Source of the DNA: Candidatus Methanophagales archaeon
GTDB lineage: Archaea > Halobacteriota > Syntropharchaeia > Alkanophagales > Methanospirareceae
Direction: 5' to 3'
Length of the DNA: 12,155 nucleotides
Assembly (NCBI GenBank): GCA_023131215.1
Contig: JAGLZV010000018.1
Location: 1-12,155, forward strand
Shown piece after piece: positions 6,845 through 12,155 of this stretch (its first letter is position 1; every line of letters begins with the position of its first letter). Made by a program: the position numbers and the translations under genes. The notes under the pieces are model-generated. The model was given only the letters and a program-made list of their open reading frames with translations, had not been told where the DNA came from and did not search any database.

Positions 6845-8176
6845 ATGGTAGAAATAGACCCGTGGGGTGTTGCGGATATAAAAGATTATGCGAGGCTATT
6901 TGAAGAGTTTGGCATTTCTCCTTTCACGGAACTACTGAACAGGATAGAGAAGCCGCATTTATACATGCGTAGAGGCGTAATCGTCGGACATCGAGGTTAT
7001 GAAGAAGTGCTGAGGGCGATGAATGAGCAAAGCAAATTTGCGGTGATGAGTGGTTTCATGCCTTCTGGTAGAATCCACTTAGGCGGTAAGATGGTAATGG
7101 ATGAGATTATCTGGCATCAGCGGATGGGAGGTGATGCCTTCGCATGCATAGCGGATATGGAGTCGCATTCCGTTCGAGGGACTTCATGGAAGGAATGCAA
7201 GGAAATTGGACTCACTGAATACATATTGAGTCTTGTAGCGTTGGGTTTTGATGTCGAGCGCGGACATATATACTTCCAATCAGGGAATAAAAAGCTGCGT
7301 GACCTCGCTTTTGAACTCGGACGAGAAGTTAATTTCAGCGAAATATCCGCGATATACGGATTCTCTGGCGATGTAAACATATCTCACATGATAAGCGTAG
7401 TGATGCAGAATGCAGATATACTGCAGCCACAACTCCTTGAATATGGCGGACCAAAGCCTGCTGTCATCCCGGTTGGTGTTGATCAGGACCCGCATATAAG
7501 ACTGACGAGGGACATAGCATCGAGAATGAGGATGTTCCGTGTAGAGAAGAGACTGGATAAGGACCAGAAGCCGTATATAAGCGTAAGAGAGAAGCAAGCG
7601 GGTAGAAAAGCGTTGGAAGAGATAGCAGGGAGAATAGAGAACCCCAAAAAAATATATGAGATGCACTTGGATGTGTTTGGCATCGAAGCAAGTGAGATTG
7701 ATAGAACTATGAGAGAGATAGAGGAAATAGTGCGGGCTGTGGAGATGGAATACGGAGGATATGGCTTCTTTTTCCCCGCTGCTACTTACCACCGATTCGT
7801 GCACGGATTAACTGGCGGGAAGATGTCCTCAAGCATCCCGGAAAGCTATATAGCACTAACCGAACCGCCGGAAGAAGCAGCGAAGAAAGTGAAACAGGCG
7901 AAGACAGGCGGGAGAGTGACAGTAGAAGAGCAGAAGAAACTCGGCGGCTCACCAGCACAATGCACGGTTTATGAGCTTCTGATGTCTCATCTCATAGAAG
8001 AAGACGCTTACGTAAAAGAAATTTTTGAAGAATGTAAAAATGGGAAACGAATGTGCAAGTCATGTAAGTCGCAAGCTGCTGAGCTTATGTTTTCTTTCAT
8101 TAAGAACCATCAAGAAGAAAGGGAAAGGGCGAAGGAAGTTTTGAAGGAGCATGAAATCTATAAACGATGGTTATAA
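6845..8176 (+). CDS. trpS: Tryptophanyl-tRNA synthetase, archaeal type
   Basis: 443 residues. It charges tRNA-Trp with tryptophan in the cytoplasm. Class I signatures: the HIGH-type PSGRIHLGG (73-81), and KMSSS (326-330) in GLTGGKMSSS; also the VDQDPHIRLTRD run (212-223) that lines the active site, and DPWG (5-8) near the start as in other archaeal TrpRS. A C-terminal cluster C397, C404, C407 (CKNGKRMCKSCK) suggests a metal site. Between DIASRM (about 229) and the GFFFPAATYHRF segment (307-318) there is a charged insert of about 75 residues that shorter archaeal enzymes such as P. horikoshii TrpRS do not have as I recall them. Start ATG 6845 gives MVEIDPWG; no Shine-Dalgarno is evident. No T-box or leader peptide is seen, as expected for archaea. 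It follows purS by 84 bases and may be cotranscribed. Confidence 0.96.
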   Translation: MVEIDPWGVADIKDYARLFEEFGISPFTELLNRIEKPHLYMRRGVIVGHRGYEEVLRAMNEQSKFAVMSGFMPSGRIHLGGKMVMDEIIWHQRMGGDAFACIADMESHSVRGTSWKECKEIGLTEYILSLVALGFDVERGHIYFQSGNKKLRDLAFELGREVNFSEISAIYGFSGDVNISHMISVVMQNADILQPQLLEYGGPKPAVIPVGVDQDPHIRLTRDIASRMRMFRVEKRLDKDQKPYISVREKQAGRKALEEIAGRIENPKKIYEMHLDVFGIEASEIDRTMREIEEIVRAVEMEYGGYGFFFPAATYHRFVHGLTGGKMSSSIPESYIALTEPPEEAAKKVKQAKTGGRVTVEEQKKLGGSPAQCTVYELLMSHLIEEDAYVKEIFEECKNGKRMCKSCKSQAAELMFSFIKNHQEERERAKEVLKEHEIYKRWL

Positions 8177-8188
8177 ACTAATCCTGCT

Positions 8189-8230
8189 AACCACAAGATT
8201 ACACTGATTTTCACGAGAAATTATAAAGAT
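8189..8230. repeat. Possible dispersed short repeat upstream of the EamA remnant
   Basis: AACCACAAGATTACACTGATT followed by TTCACGAGAAATTATAAAGAT resembles, from memory, a common scattered repeat with the theme 'accac-aagattacac-gattttcacgaga'. It lies where the EamA homology stops, so it may mark the break that removed the 5' part of that gene. No second copy is in the window to prove it is a repeat. Confidence 0.25.
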
Positions 8231-8239
8231 AGAAGGGTC

Positions 8240-8503
8240 AGAGAACATTTGCTTTGCTTTATCAACAGTTCCATCGCGTGCGTGGGCTATGTTTTATACT
8301 TCAATGCAGTTTCTTTGACGTATGTCTCTCTCGTGAGTGCGATACCGTCAACTCAGCCATTTTTAGTTTTTGTTATTGCCATAATGCTCGGCATTTTTTA
8401 TCCCGGGTTGCTAAAGGAGAGTATCGAGAGAAAAGGGGTTATCATCAAAGGAATTGCAGTCGTTACGATTTTAATCGGGGCGTATTTAATTGTATCATAA
8501 ACT
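8240..8503 (+). pseudogene. C-terminal remnant of an EamA/DMT-family transporter
   Basis: From about 8240 the frame reads REHLLCFINSSIACVGYVL, then FNAVSLTYVSLVSAIPSTQP, a hydrophobic segment FLVFVIAIMLGIFYPG, LKES and finally GIAVVTILIGAYLIVS with TAA at 8501-8503 (window end 8498-8503 region). This matches the last three or four membrane helices of EamA (drug/metabolite transporter) proteins: the family has a Tyr-x-x-Ala/Val-Leu helix, a Gln-Pro bend and a closing GxxLI helix. About 85 residues remain of a protein usually near 280-300. The only possible starts are TTG 8249 or none; the frame is open back to the trpS stop but the upstream part is repeat-like, not EamA. It is most likely not functional. 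Confidence 0.65.
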
Positions 8504-8640
8504 AAGATTTGGAAAGAACTTTGCGCCTGATTTAAAAGCTCAGAATTAGCTGGGAGGTAGAGCACTTCCAATATGAAATTGATTTTGACTTTTGATTTTG
8601 ACCGATAACCTTTTATCTTGCAGCGTTTCATAATAATAAC
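8504..8640. other. AT-rich spacer with tRNA D-arm-like fragment
   Basis: This spacer holds no gene. TTAGCTGGGAGGTAGAGCAC (8546-8565) resembles the D-arm of a tRNA, and ATTGATTTTGAC/TTTTGATTTTGAC (about 8577-8602) is a short tandem duplication. No anticodon arm or T-arm (GGTTCGAATC-like) follows, so there is no intact tRNA. The promoter of the STAND gene must lie here; no convincing TATA box stands out. Confidence 0.35.
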
Positions 8641-8645
8641 GAGGT
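8641..8645 (+). promoter_or_regulatory. Shine-Dalgarno site of the STAND gene
   Basis: GAGGT lies 8 bases before ATG 8654 and is complementary to the 16S rRNA 3' end. It decides the start in favour of MVIDFTKI over the in-frame TTG at 8618, whose extra 12 residues look like noncoding sequence. Confidence 0.7.
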
Positions 8646-8653
8646 ATAGCTCA

Positions 8654-9679
8654 ATGGTAATTGATTTTACAAAAATTAAGTCAGGACAGGATTTCGAGGA
8701 CTTATGCGCTGACCTCCTTGAAGCAGAAGGATTTAAAGTAAGACATAGTGGGGTGGGACCTGATAGAGGTATGGACATTATAGCTGAAAAGGATGTTGAT
8801 TATAGCGTAGGCAATCCTGAATGTTTTATTTGGTTGATTCAATGTAAACATAAGAATAAAGGTTCTGTGGACCGCTCTGATCTTAGAGATTTTATAAAGG
8901 ATATTCCAAAACATGGAGCTGATGGTTATTTTTTGATTACTGACACACGCTTAGCCACTACCGTAGAGGATGATCTTACCAATGTAGATAAATCAAATGA
9001 TTTCAGATTTAAGGCAAGATATTGGGATAAGAGGACACTTGAAAATGAACTCAGCCAACACCAAAGGATATTAGAAAAATATGGCCTTGGAGAGCCTAAA
9101 AAGGTTGTGCATGAGAAAAGGCAGTGGTATGAATTTAATCCCTATAAACTCTTGGATTCGTACAATGAAAACGATAAAGAATATTTCTTTGGTCGTAATA
9201 AAGATGTAACTGAGCTGTTAGAACTTGTATATAGACATAACATTGTCGTTCTATTTGGAGAATCAGGAACAGGGAAGACCTCAGCGCTAAATGCAGGTTT
9301 AATACCGAAACTTCGGGATAATAACTTTTTAATCGCTTATGTTAGATGTTTAGACGATCCCGTTACAAGACTTCGGAAAGAAGTAATTGGGAGACTTAGT
9401 GCTCTTGAAAAGAAATTAAAAATCGATCTCGACATTTTAAGTGCAACAAAAAATCTGGCAGAATTTATAAGAGAATTGCAAACATTATTAGAGCAACGTG
9501 ATACGAAGATGGTTGTGGTTATTGACCAGTTTGAAGAGGCATTCACAAGAGCTGGTGAAAGAGATCGTTTGCAGTTAGCTGAGGGCATAACTGAATTGAC
9601 ATCAACATTGATGTCTAAAGGCAGGTTAGTATTCCTTTTCTCCATAAGAGAAGATTATCTTGGGTATTTATGGGATTGA
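8654..9679 (+). CDS. STAND gene segment 1: Mrr-like nuclease and P-loop NTPase core
   Basis: 341 codons from ATG 8654 to TGA 9677-9679. Residues 1-130 form an Mrr_cat-type restriction-endonuclease fold: E15 in the first helix (QDFEDLCADLL), D41 in GPDRGMDII, then QCK (Q63, K65), the D...QxK catalytic set for DNA cleavage. After a linker, FNPYKLLDSY (161-170) and FFGR (178-181) open the nSTAND1 module; Walker A GESGTGKTS (202-210), Walker B VVVIDQFEE (287-295, D291, E294), and the arginine of SIREDYLGY (330-338) follow. The frame ends at LWD with TGA just after REDY, cutting the NTPase before its winged-helix part. If translated alone it would give a nuclease plus incomplete NTPase without sensor. 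The nSTAND1 assignment rests on the motif pattern and is firm; the nuclease is inferred from motifs. Confidence 0.8.
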   Translation: MVIDFTKIKSGQDFEDLCADLLEAEGFKVRHSGVGPDRGMDIIAEKDVDYSVGNPECFIWLIQCKHKNKGSVDRSDLRDFIKDIPKHGADGYFLITDTRLATTVEDDLTNVDKSNDFRFKARYWDKRTLENELSQHQRILEKYGLGEPKKVVHEKRQWYEFNPYKLLDSYNENDKEYFFGRNKDVTELLELVYRHNIVVLFGESGTGKTSALNAGLIPKLRDNNFLIAYVRCLDDPVTRLRKEVIGRLSALEKKLKIDLDILSATKNLAEFIRELQTLLEQRDTKMVVVIDQFEEAFTRAGERDRLQLAEGITELTSTLMSKGRLVFLFSIREDYLGYLWD

Positions 9680-9976
9680 TCATATGAAAATAAAATCAGG
9701 GAGGCATGGAACAATACCTATCATCTTAAAAGATTATCGGATGAGAAGGCGTTGGAAGCGATAAACAAGCCAGCAAAGATAGTTGGAGTTGAGTACAAGA
9801 AAGATCTACGCGATAAAATCTTACAAGATCTGAAAAGAATTGGTGACAACGAAATTTACCCACCATATTTACAGATTGTATGCACAACAATTTTTGATGA
9901 AATAAGAAGAAGTTATAATGATAAAATGGCTGTTGATTCTGTCACCATAAAATTTAAGGAGGCGACTAAAAAATGA
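9680..9976 (+). pseudogene. STAND gene segment 2: C-terminal part of the nSTAND1 module
   Basis: Same frame as segment 1, directly after its TGA. It reads SYENKIREAWNNTYHLKRL, ALEAINKPAKIVGVEY, and PPYLQIVCTTIFDEIRRSY. These are the hallmark nSTAND1 elements after the P-loop core: the 'Y-x-L-x-x-L' strand, the 'A-I-x-x-P-A' helix and the 'P-P-Y-L-Q-I-V-C' helix. It has no ATG; the only in-frame candidate is TTG 9752 without a Shine-Dalgarno, so it is expressed only by readthrough of TGA, if at all. It ends in TGA 9974-9976, which overlaps the ATG of segment 3 as ATGA. Confidence 0.7.
9956..9976 (+). promoter_or_regulatory. Shine-Dalgarno, A6 run and ATGA overlap joining STAND segments 2 and 3
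   Basis: AAGGAGG (9956-9962), six As (9968-9973), then ATGA (9973-9976) in which the stop of segment 2 overlaps the start of segment 3. The Shine-Dalgarno lies 10 bases before the ATG and pairs well with the archaeal anti-SD. Three readings are possible: termination-reinitiation giving two proteins, -1 slippage on the A run stimulated by the upstream Shine-Dalgarno as in bacterial dnaX, or simple loss of one A. A -1 slip would give ...EATKK-MRSRIS, the continuous protein. Confidence 0.5.
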
Positions 9977-10713
9977 GAAGTAGAATATCCATTGATTCTA
10001 AAGTTTATGATGATTTAGGAGGAGTGGAAGAAATTATCGCAACTCACGTAGATGAGAAACTATTTGAGGGATTAAACGAAGAGGATAAATACGTTGCGGA
10101 GAACATCTTAGATGCGCTAACTGGTGGTGGAGGTTTACGTGCTTTTTTAACAATAGATGAAATTTCAAAGCAAATTGGGAGAGATGAAGAAAAAGTTGAG
10201 GATGTCTTAGAGCATTTGATAAAGAAGCGAATTGTGCATCCTCCGGGGAAGGAGGATAAGATAAAGGGTTATGAACTGATTCACGATTTTCTTTCAAGGA
10301 GATTTTTTGAGCGTCTTAGCCCAGAGGCAAGAAAAATAAAAACCGTGATTGATATTTTTAGAAGAGCATTCAGAGACTGGAAGCAAGATGGTGTTTTGGT
10401 GAGCGAAGATCGCCTTGAGATGTTTTATAATATTAGAGACAAACTGCTATGGGAAGACGAAGAATGTGAATTTGTATTGCGAAGCAGTTTTATCACATCT
10501 TGGTATTCTGAAAATAAGTGGGTTAAGTATTTTAATTCCGAGATTGTTATTCGCATATGTTTAAATAGACTCAAAGGGGAAGAGAACGCTAAGGTCATGA
10601 AAGGTGCAATACAGACATTAGGCGACACAAAAGATAAAAGAGTTGTTAATCCCCTGATTAAAATAATTGAGGAAGATAAACGTGACAATGTCCGAGAGAC
10701 GGCTATCGATTAA
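9973..10713 (+). CDS. STAND gene segment 3: winged helix, linker helices and first HEAT repeats
   Basis: 246 codons from ATG 9973 to TAA 10711-10713. It begins RISIDSKVYDDLGGVEEII, the conserved YxxLGGV element that in nSTAND1 proteins follows the QIVC helix. A winged-helix segment (about residues 35-95: ILDALTGG, LTIDEISKQIG, VLEHLIKKRIV) ends in YELIHDFLSRRF, the 'HD-x-L' signature of STAND winged helices. A helical linker (about 105-185) leads to HEAT repeats starting near IVIRICLNRLKGE; the second reads AIQTLGDTKDKRVVNPL. It has its own strong Shine-Dalgarno (AAGGAGG), so it could be made as a separate protein. The frame stops inside a HEAT repeat after RETAID. Confidence 0.7.
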   Translation: MRSRISIDSKVYDDLGGVEEIIATHVDEKLFEGLNEEDKYVAENILDALTGGGGLRAFLTIDEISKQIGRDEEKVEDVLEHLIKKRIVHPPGKEDKIKGYELIHDFLSRRFFERLSPEARKIKTVIDIFRRAFRDWKQDGVLVSEDRLEMFYNIRDKLLWEDEECEFVLRSSFITSWYSENKWVKYFNSEIVIRICLNRLKGEENAKVMKGAIQTLGDTKDKRVVNPLIKIIEEDKRDNVRETAID

Positions 10714-11127
10714 TTTTGGTTCGATCTTGTGGATGCAAGAATTATTGATACGCTATTAAAAATATTAAAAAATGAAAGAAACTATAAGCTTCGTAAATCT
10801 GCTGTTTATGCTCTTTCTGAATACAAAGAAAGGCGAGTTGTTAATGCTTTAGTTGAGTCACTTCACGATTCTCGGTTGAATGTTCGTGCTGAGTCAGCAG
10901 ATGCTCTGGGGAAGATCCATGACAAATCTGCTATTGAACATTTAATTGGAGCATTAGAGACAGAATATAGCAAGAGACCTCGTAAAAATATAATAGCGGC
11001 ATTGGGCGGATTTTTGGATGGTGAGCGAGTTAGACCTTTACTTAAATCTGTTGTAGAAAATGATAAAGAAGAATATGAAGTTCGCCAAGAAGCAAAATGG
11101 GTATTAGGTCGGGGGTTTAGCCATTGA
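10714..11127 (+). pseudogene. STAND gene segment 4: HEAT-repeat array
   Basis: In frame with segment 3 after its TAA; a GTG at 10729 could serve as start but has no Shine-Dalgarno. About 130 residues hold four HEAT (PBS-lyase type) repeats, each helix-turn-helix of about 31 residues: ARIIDTLLKILKNE, KSAVYALSEYKERRVVNAL, AESADALGKIHDKSAIEHL, NIIAALGGFLDGERVRPLL, and QEAKWVLGRG. HEAT arrays in STAND proteins act as the target-sensing domain (family knowledge); the target here is unknown. Ends at TGA 11125-11127; the HEAT pattern resumes in another frame to 11198. Confidence 0.65.
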
Positions 11128-11198
11128 TGGTAGCGTTGAACATAGAAGAGGAGGACTGGGTTAAATCAACAATGGAGGAGACACTTAGAAAACTTTAA
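11127..11198 (+). pseudogene. STAND gene segment 5: frame-shifted last HEAT helix
   Basis: After the TGA at 11125-11127 a new frame (ATG 11127, TGATG overlap) reads LMVALNIEEEDWVKSTMEETLRKL to TAA 11196-11198. The alternation L-xx-AL-xxxxxDWV-xxxxxx-L-xx-L is that of one HEAT repeat, so this is the native C-terminus displaced by loss of one base near 11118-11125. It has no sign of being a gene by itself. Confidence 0.45.
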
Positions 11199-11244
11199 AA
11201 ACAAACAAAATATAGATGTACCCAAAATTGTATTTTCTACAATC

Positions 11245-11451
11245 CTACCTCCTACCCAACCTGCCTTCCAAAATTGCCTTTACACGGTCTATATTTCGTT
11301 GAAACCGAGCTGCTTCTTCAGGATTTAAGTTTTTCATAATCTCAAAAGCTTCCTGAAATTTCACAAAAGCCTCCCGGTATTGACCTTGTCGTTCGTGAAT
11401 AAATCCTAAATCATTTAAGACAGTGATTCCACGTGGATCGTTGAACTGAAA
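11245..11451 (-). pseudogene. TPR-repeat protein fragment (C-terminal end)
   Basis: On the minus strand the frame is open from 11451 to TAG 11247-11245. It reads DPRGITVLNDLGFIHERQG, QYREAFVKFQEAFEIMKNL, NPEEAARFQRNIDRVKAIL and ends EGRLGRR. 'LNDLGFIHERQGQYREAFVKFQEAFEI' is a textbook tetratricopeptide repeat, preceded by the end of another and followed by a capping helix. A TGA at 11454-11452 blocks it upstream and no start codon fits, so only the last 65-70 residues of a TPR protein survive. TPR arrays are also sensor domains of STAND proteins, so this may be a relic of a second such gene, but any TPR protein would serve. Confidence 0.6.
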
Positions 11452-11454
11452 TCA

Positions 11455-11595
11455 TTTTTCACAATTTCTTGTCCTTCGCCAGTTAACACTCTTTAACCTA
11501 TTTCTGGCGTGTCCTAAACAGCCGCTATTTAGTTTTATCACTCTCCACTCAGGAGCTTTTCCAGCATATTCCGGATTCTAACCGACACCGTCTTC
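11455..11595. other. Spacer between TPR fragment and cdhB
   Basis: No gene is supported here. There is an inverted repeat CGCCAG (11477-11482) / CTGGCG (11504-11509) with a 21-base loop. On the minus strand just after the cdhB stop a short frame reads EKTVSVRIRNMLEKLLSGE before TGA; it looks protein-like but is too short to assign and has no proper start. It could be a remnant of a gene once downstream of cdhB. Confidence 0.3.
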
Positions 11596-12138
11596 TCAAC
11601 TCTTCCTCAACTTTTCTATCAGCTCATTCAAATAACTTTCCCATTCCTCATCGCTCATGTTCGGGAATGACATATCGGCATTTGGATGGAAGAATCTGCA
11701 AAGTGTGATTGTCTTCAGCCATGGTGCGAAATGTTTAAGTGTGGACAGCCCCTGCGAGCCTATGTAATAAAGCACGCCCAAGAACACAACGAGGTCATGC
11801 TGCCCTTCTTCTTTTATGCCTTTCCATTCTCCATCTCTCAACCTGTCTATTATGTTTACAATCGGCATGCTTGCATCTGGCTGGAATTCCTTTTCCATGA
11901 ATTCTTTCAGTGTGTGTGCAACGGCAACCGTTGGCATTTTCGATTCCTTCGCTATTTCTATCGCGTAATCTGTCAAACTCTTTCCATTAAGCTCGGTTTC
12001 TAAAACGAGCGAGCCAACGATGAAAAGAGGTCTCTTTGCATCTTTTATCATCCTCGATGCAATCGCGGGTGTTAGAATCTCTCCACGCCGTGGACCAGGC
12101 ACGTTTGCTATATCCCAGGGGTCATTTCTTTCTACCAT
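11596..12138 (-). CDS. cdhB: CO dehydrogenase/acetyl-CoA synthase complex, epsilon subunit
   Basis: 180 residues, close to the usual 165-175. CdhB is the small partner of the CdhA CO dehydrogenase subunit in the archaeal acetyl-CoA decarbonylase/synthase complex, used for acetyl-CoA synthesis or cleavage in the Wood-Ljungdahl pathway; it is thought to help electron transfer to or from CdhA. Visible family features: NVPGPRRGEILTP (12-24), AKRPLFIVGS (34-43), the MPTVAVAHT segment (68-76), DLVVFLGVLYYIGSQGLSTLKHFAP (about 115-139) and the C-terminal RFFHPNADMSFPN (148-160). The fold is a DHS-like FAD/NAD-binding domain type. The start at ATG 12138 has AGGT 7-10 bases upstream. cdhA would be expected just beyond the right edge; the minus-strand TAA at 12155-12153 might be its stop. 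No cdhC follows. Confidence 0.93.
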   Translation of the reverse strand: MVERNDPWDIANVPGPRRGEILTPAIASRMIKDAKRPLFIVGSLVLETELNGKSLTDYAIEIAKESKMPTVAVAHTLKEFMEKEFQPDASMPIVNIIDRLRDGEWKGIKEEGQHDLVVFLGVLYYIGSQGLSTLKHFAPWLKTITLCRFFHPNADMSFPNMSDEEWESYLNELIEKLRKS

Positions 12139-12155
12139 TTTACAACCTTTCTTTA

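Larger units (their letters stand above)
8654..11198 (+). pseudogene. Broken STAND defence gene: Mrr-like nuclease + nSTAND1 NTPase + winged helix + HEAT repeats
   Basis: Read across four interruptions, this is one protein of about 845 residues. Order: Mrr-type PD-(D/E)xK nuclease (8654 to about 9090), P-loop STAND NTPase (about 9130-9980), winged-helix and helical linker (about 9985-10500), HEAT repeats (about 10540-11198). STAND proteins sense a target with C-terminal repeats and then switch on an N-terminal effector; nuclease-STAND-repeat proteins of the Avs type protect against phages (established for bacterial Avs; inference here). Breaks: in-frame TGA 9677-9679; -1 shift within A9968-9973; TAA 10711-10713 with local frame disturbance; -1 shift near 11118-11127. 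Homology is continuous on both sides of each break, so these are recent lesions, assembly errors, or (for the second) a real translational device. The region is visibly more AT-rich than lhr or trpS, fitting acquisition by transfer. No partner defence gene is intact beside it. Confidence 0.75.

Noticed and set aside
7280..7804. Open frame of 174 codons on the minus strand inside trpS
   Set aside because: Antisense to TrpRS motifs including VDQDPH; its composition is that of a reverse-strand shadow.
8254..8505. Second overlapping frame of 83 codons in the EamA remnant
   Set aside because: Gives no membrane or family pattern; the 8249 frame carries the EamA match.
8546..8620. A tRNA gene
   Set aside because: Only a D-arm-like stretch is present; no anticodon stem, no T-loop and no acceptor-stem pairing can be found.
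9677..9679. Selenocysteine at the TGA of the STAND gene
   Set aside because: No catalytic Cys/Sec position is known here in STAND NTPases, no SECIS-like hairpin was recognised, and other breaks in the same gene point to decay.

Overview
The window looks like a piece of an anaerobic euryarchaeal chromosome, most likely from a methanogen/ANME-type or Archaeoglobus-like lineage. The grounds are an archaeal CODH/acetyl-CoA synthase epsilon subunit (cdhB), an archaeal Lhr-type helicase, an archaeal-type tryptophanyl-tRNA synthetase, a stand-alone PurS and a hexulose-6-phosphate synthase fused to an RraA-like domain. The genus cannot be fixed from the sequence alone. There is no rRNA, intact tRNA or CRISPR array.

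Layout. 1-1245 (-): a family II Mn-dependent pyrophosphatase with internal CBS-DRTGG-CBS regulatory domains, cut by the left edge. 1242-2552 (-): the HPS-RraA fusion, joined to the pyrophosphatase by a 4-base ATGA stop/start overlap. A 63-base divergent promoter region separates this pair from a Sir2 deacylase (2616-3371, +). Between Sir2 and the convergent Lhr helicase (3530-6400, -) lies a truncated gene start (3422-3532) whose coding run ends at the helicase stop codon. Divergent from lhr come purS (6494-6760) and trpS (6845-8176), separated by a short AT-rich repeat that supplies the end of purS.

The stretch from 8177 to 11595 is a graveyard between two housekeeping genes: a C-terminal stump of an EamA-type transporter (about 8240-8500), a large broken STAND gene (8654-11198), and a TPR fragment on the other strand (11245-11451). 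The STAND gene, when its breaks are mended, encodes an Mrr-like nuclease domain, an nSTAND1-type P-loop NTPase, a winged-helix region and a HEAT-repeat array. This is the domain order of an anti-phage (Avs-like) sensor-effector. It is interrupted by an in-frame TGA (9677), a -1 shift at an A6 run (9968-9973) that coincides with a strong Shine-Dalgarno and an ATGA overlap, a disrupted HEAT repeat with TAA (10711), and a last shift near 11118-11127. The window ends with cdhB (11596-12138, -).

How the genes relate: HPS (run towards ribulose 5-phosphate), PurS and pyrophosphatase all touch nucleotide supply, but only the HPS-RraA/pyrophosphatase pair shows physical coupling. The most interesting part is the STAND locus: either a decaying defence gene, or one whose middle break is bridged by translational coupling or frameshifting.
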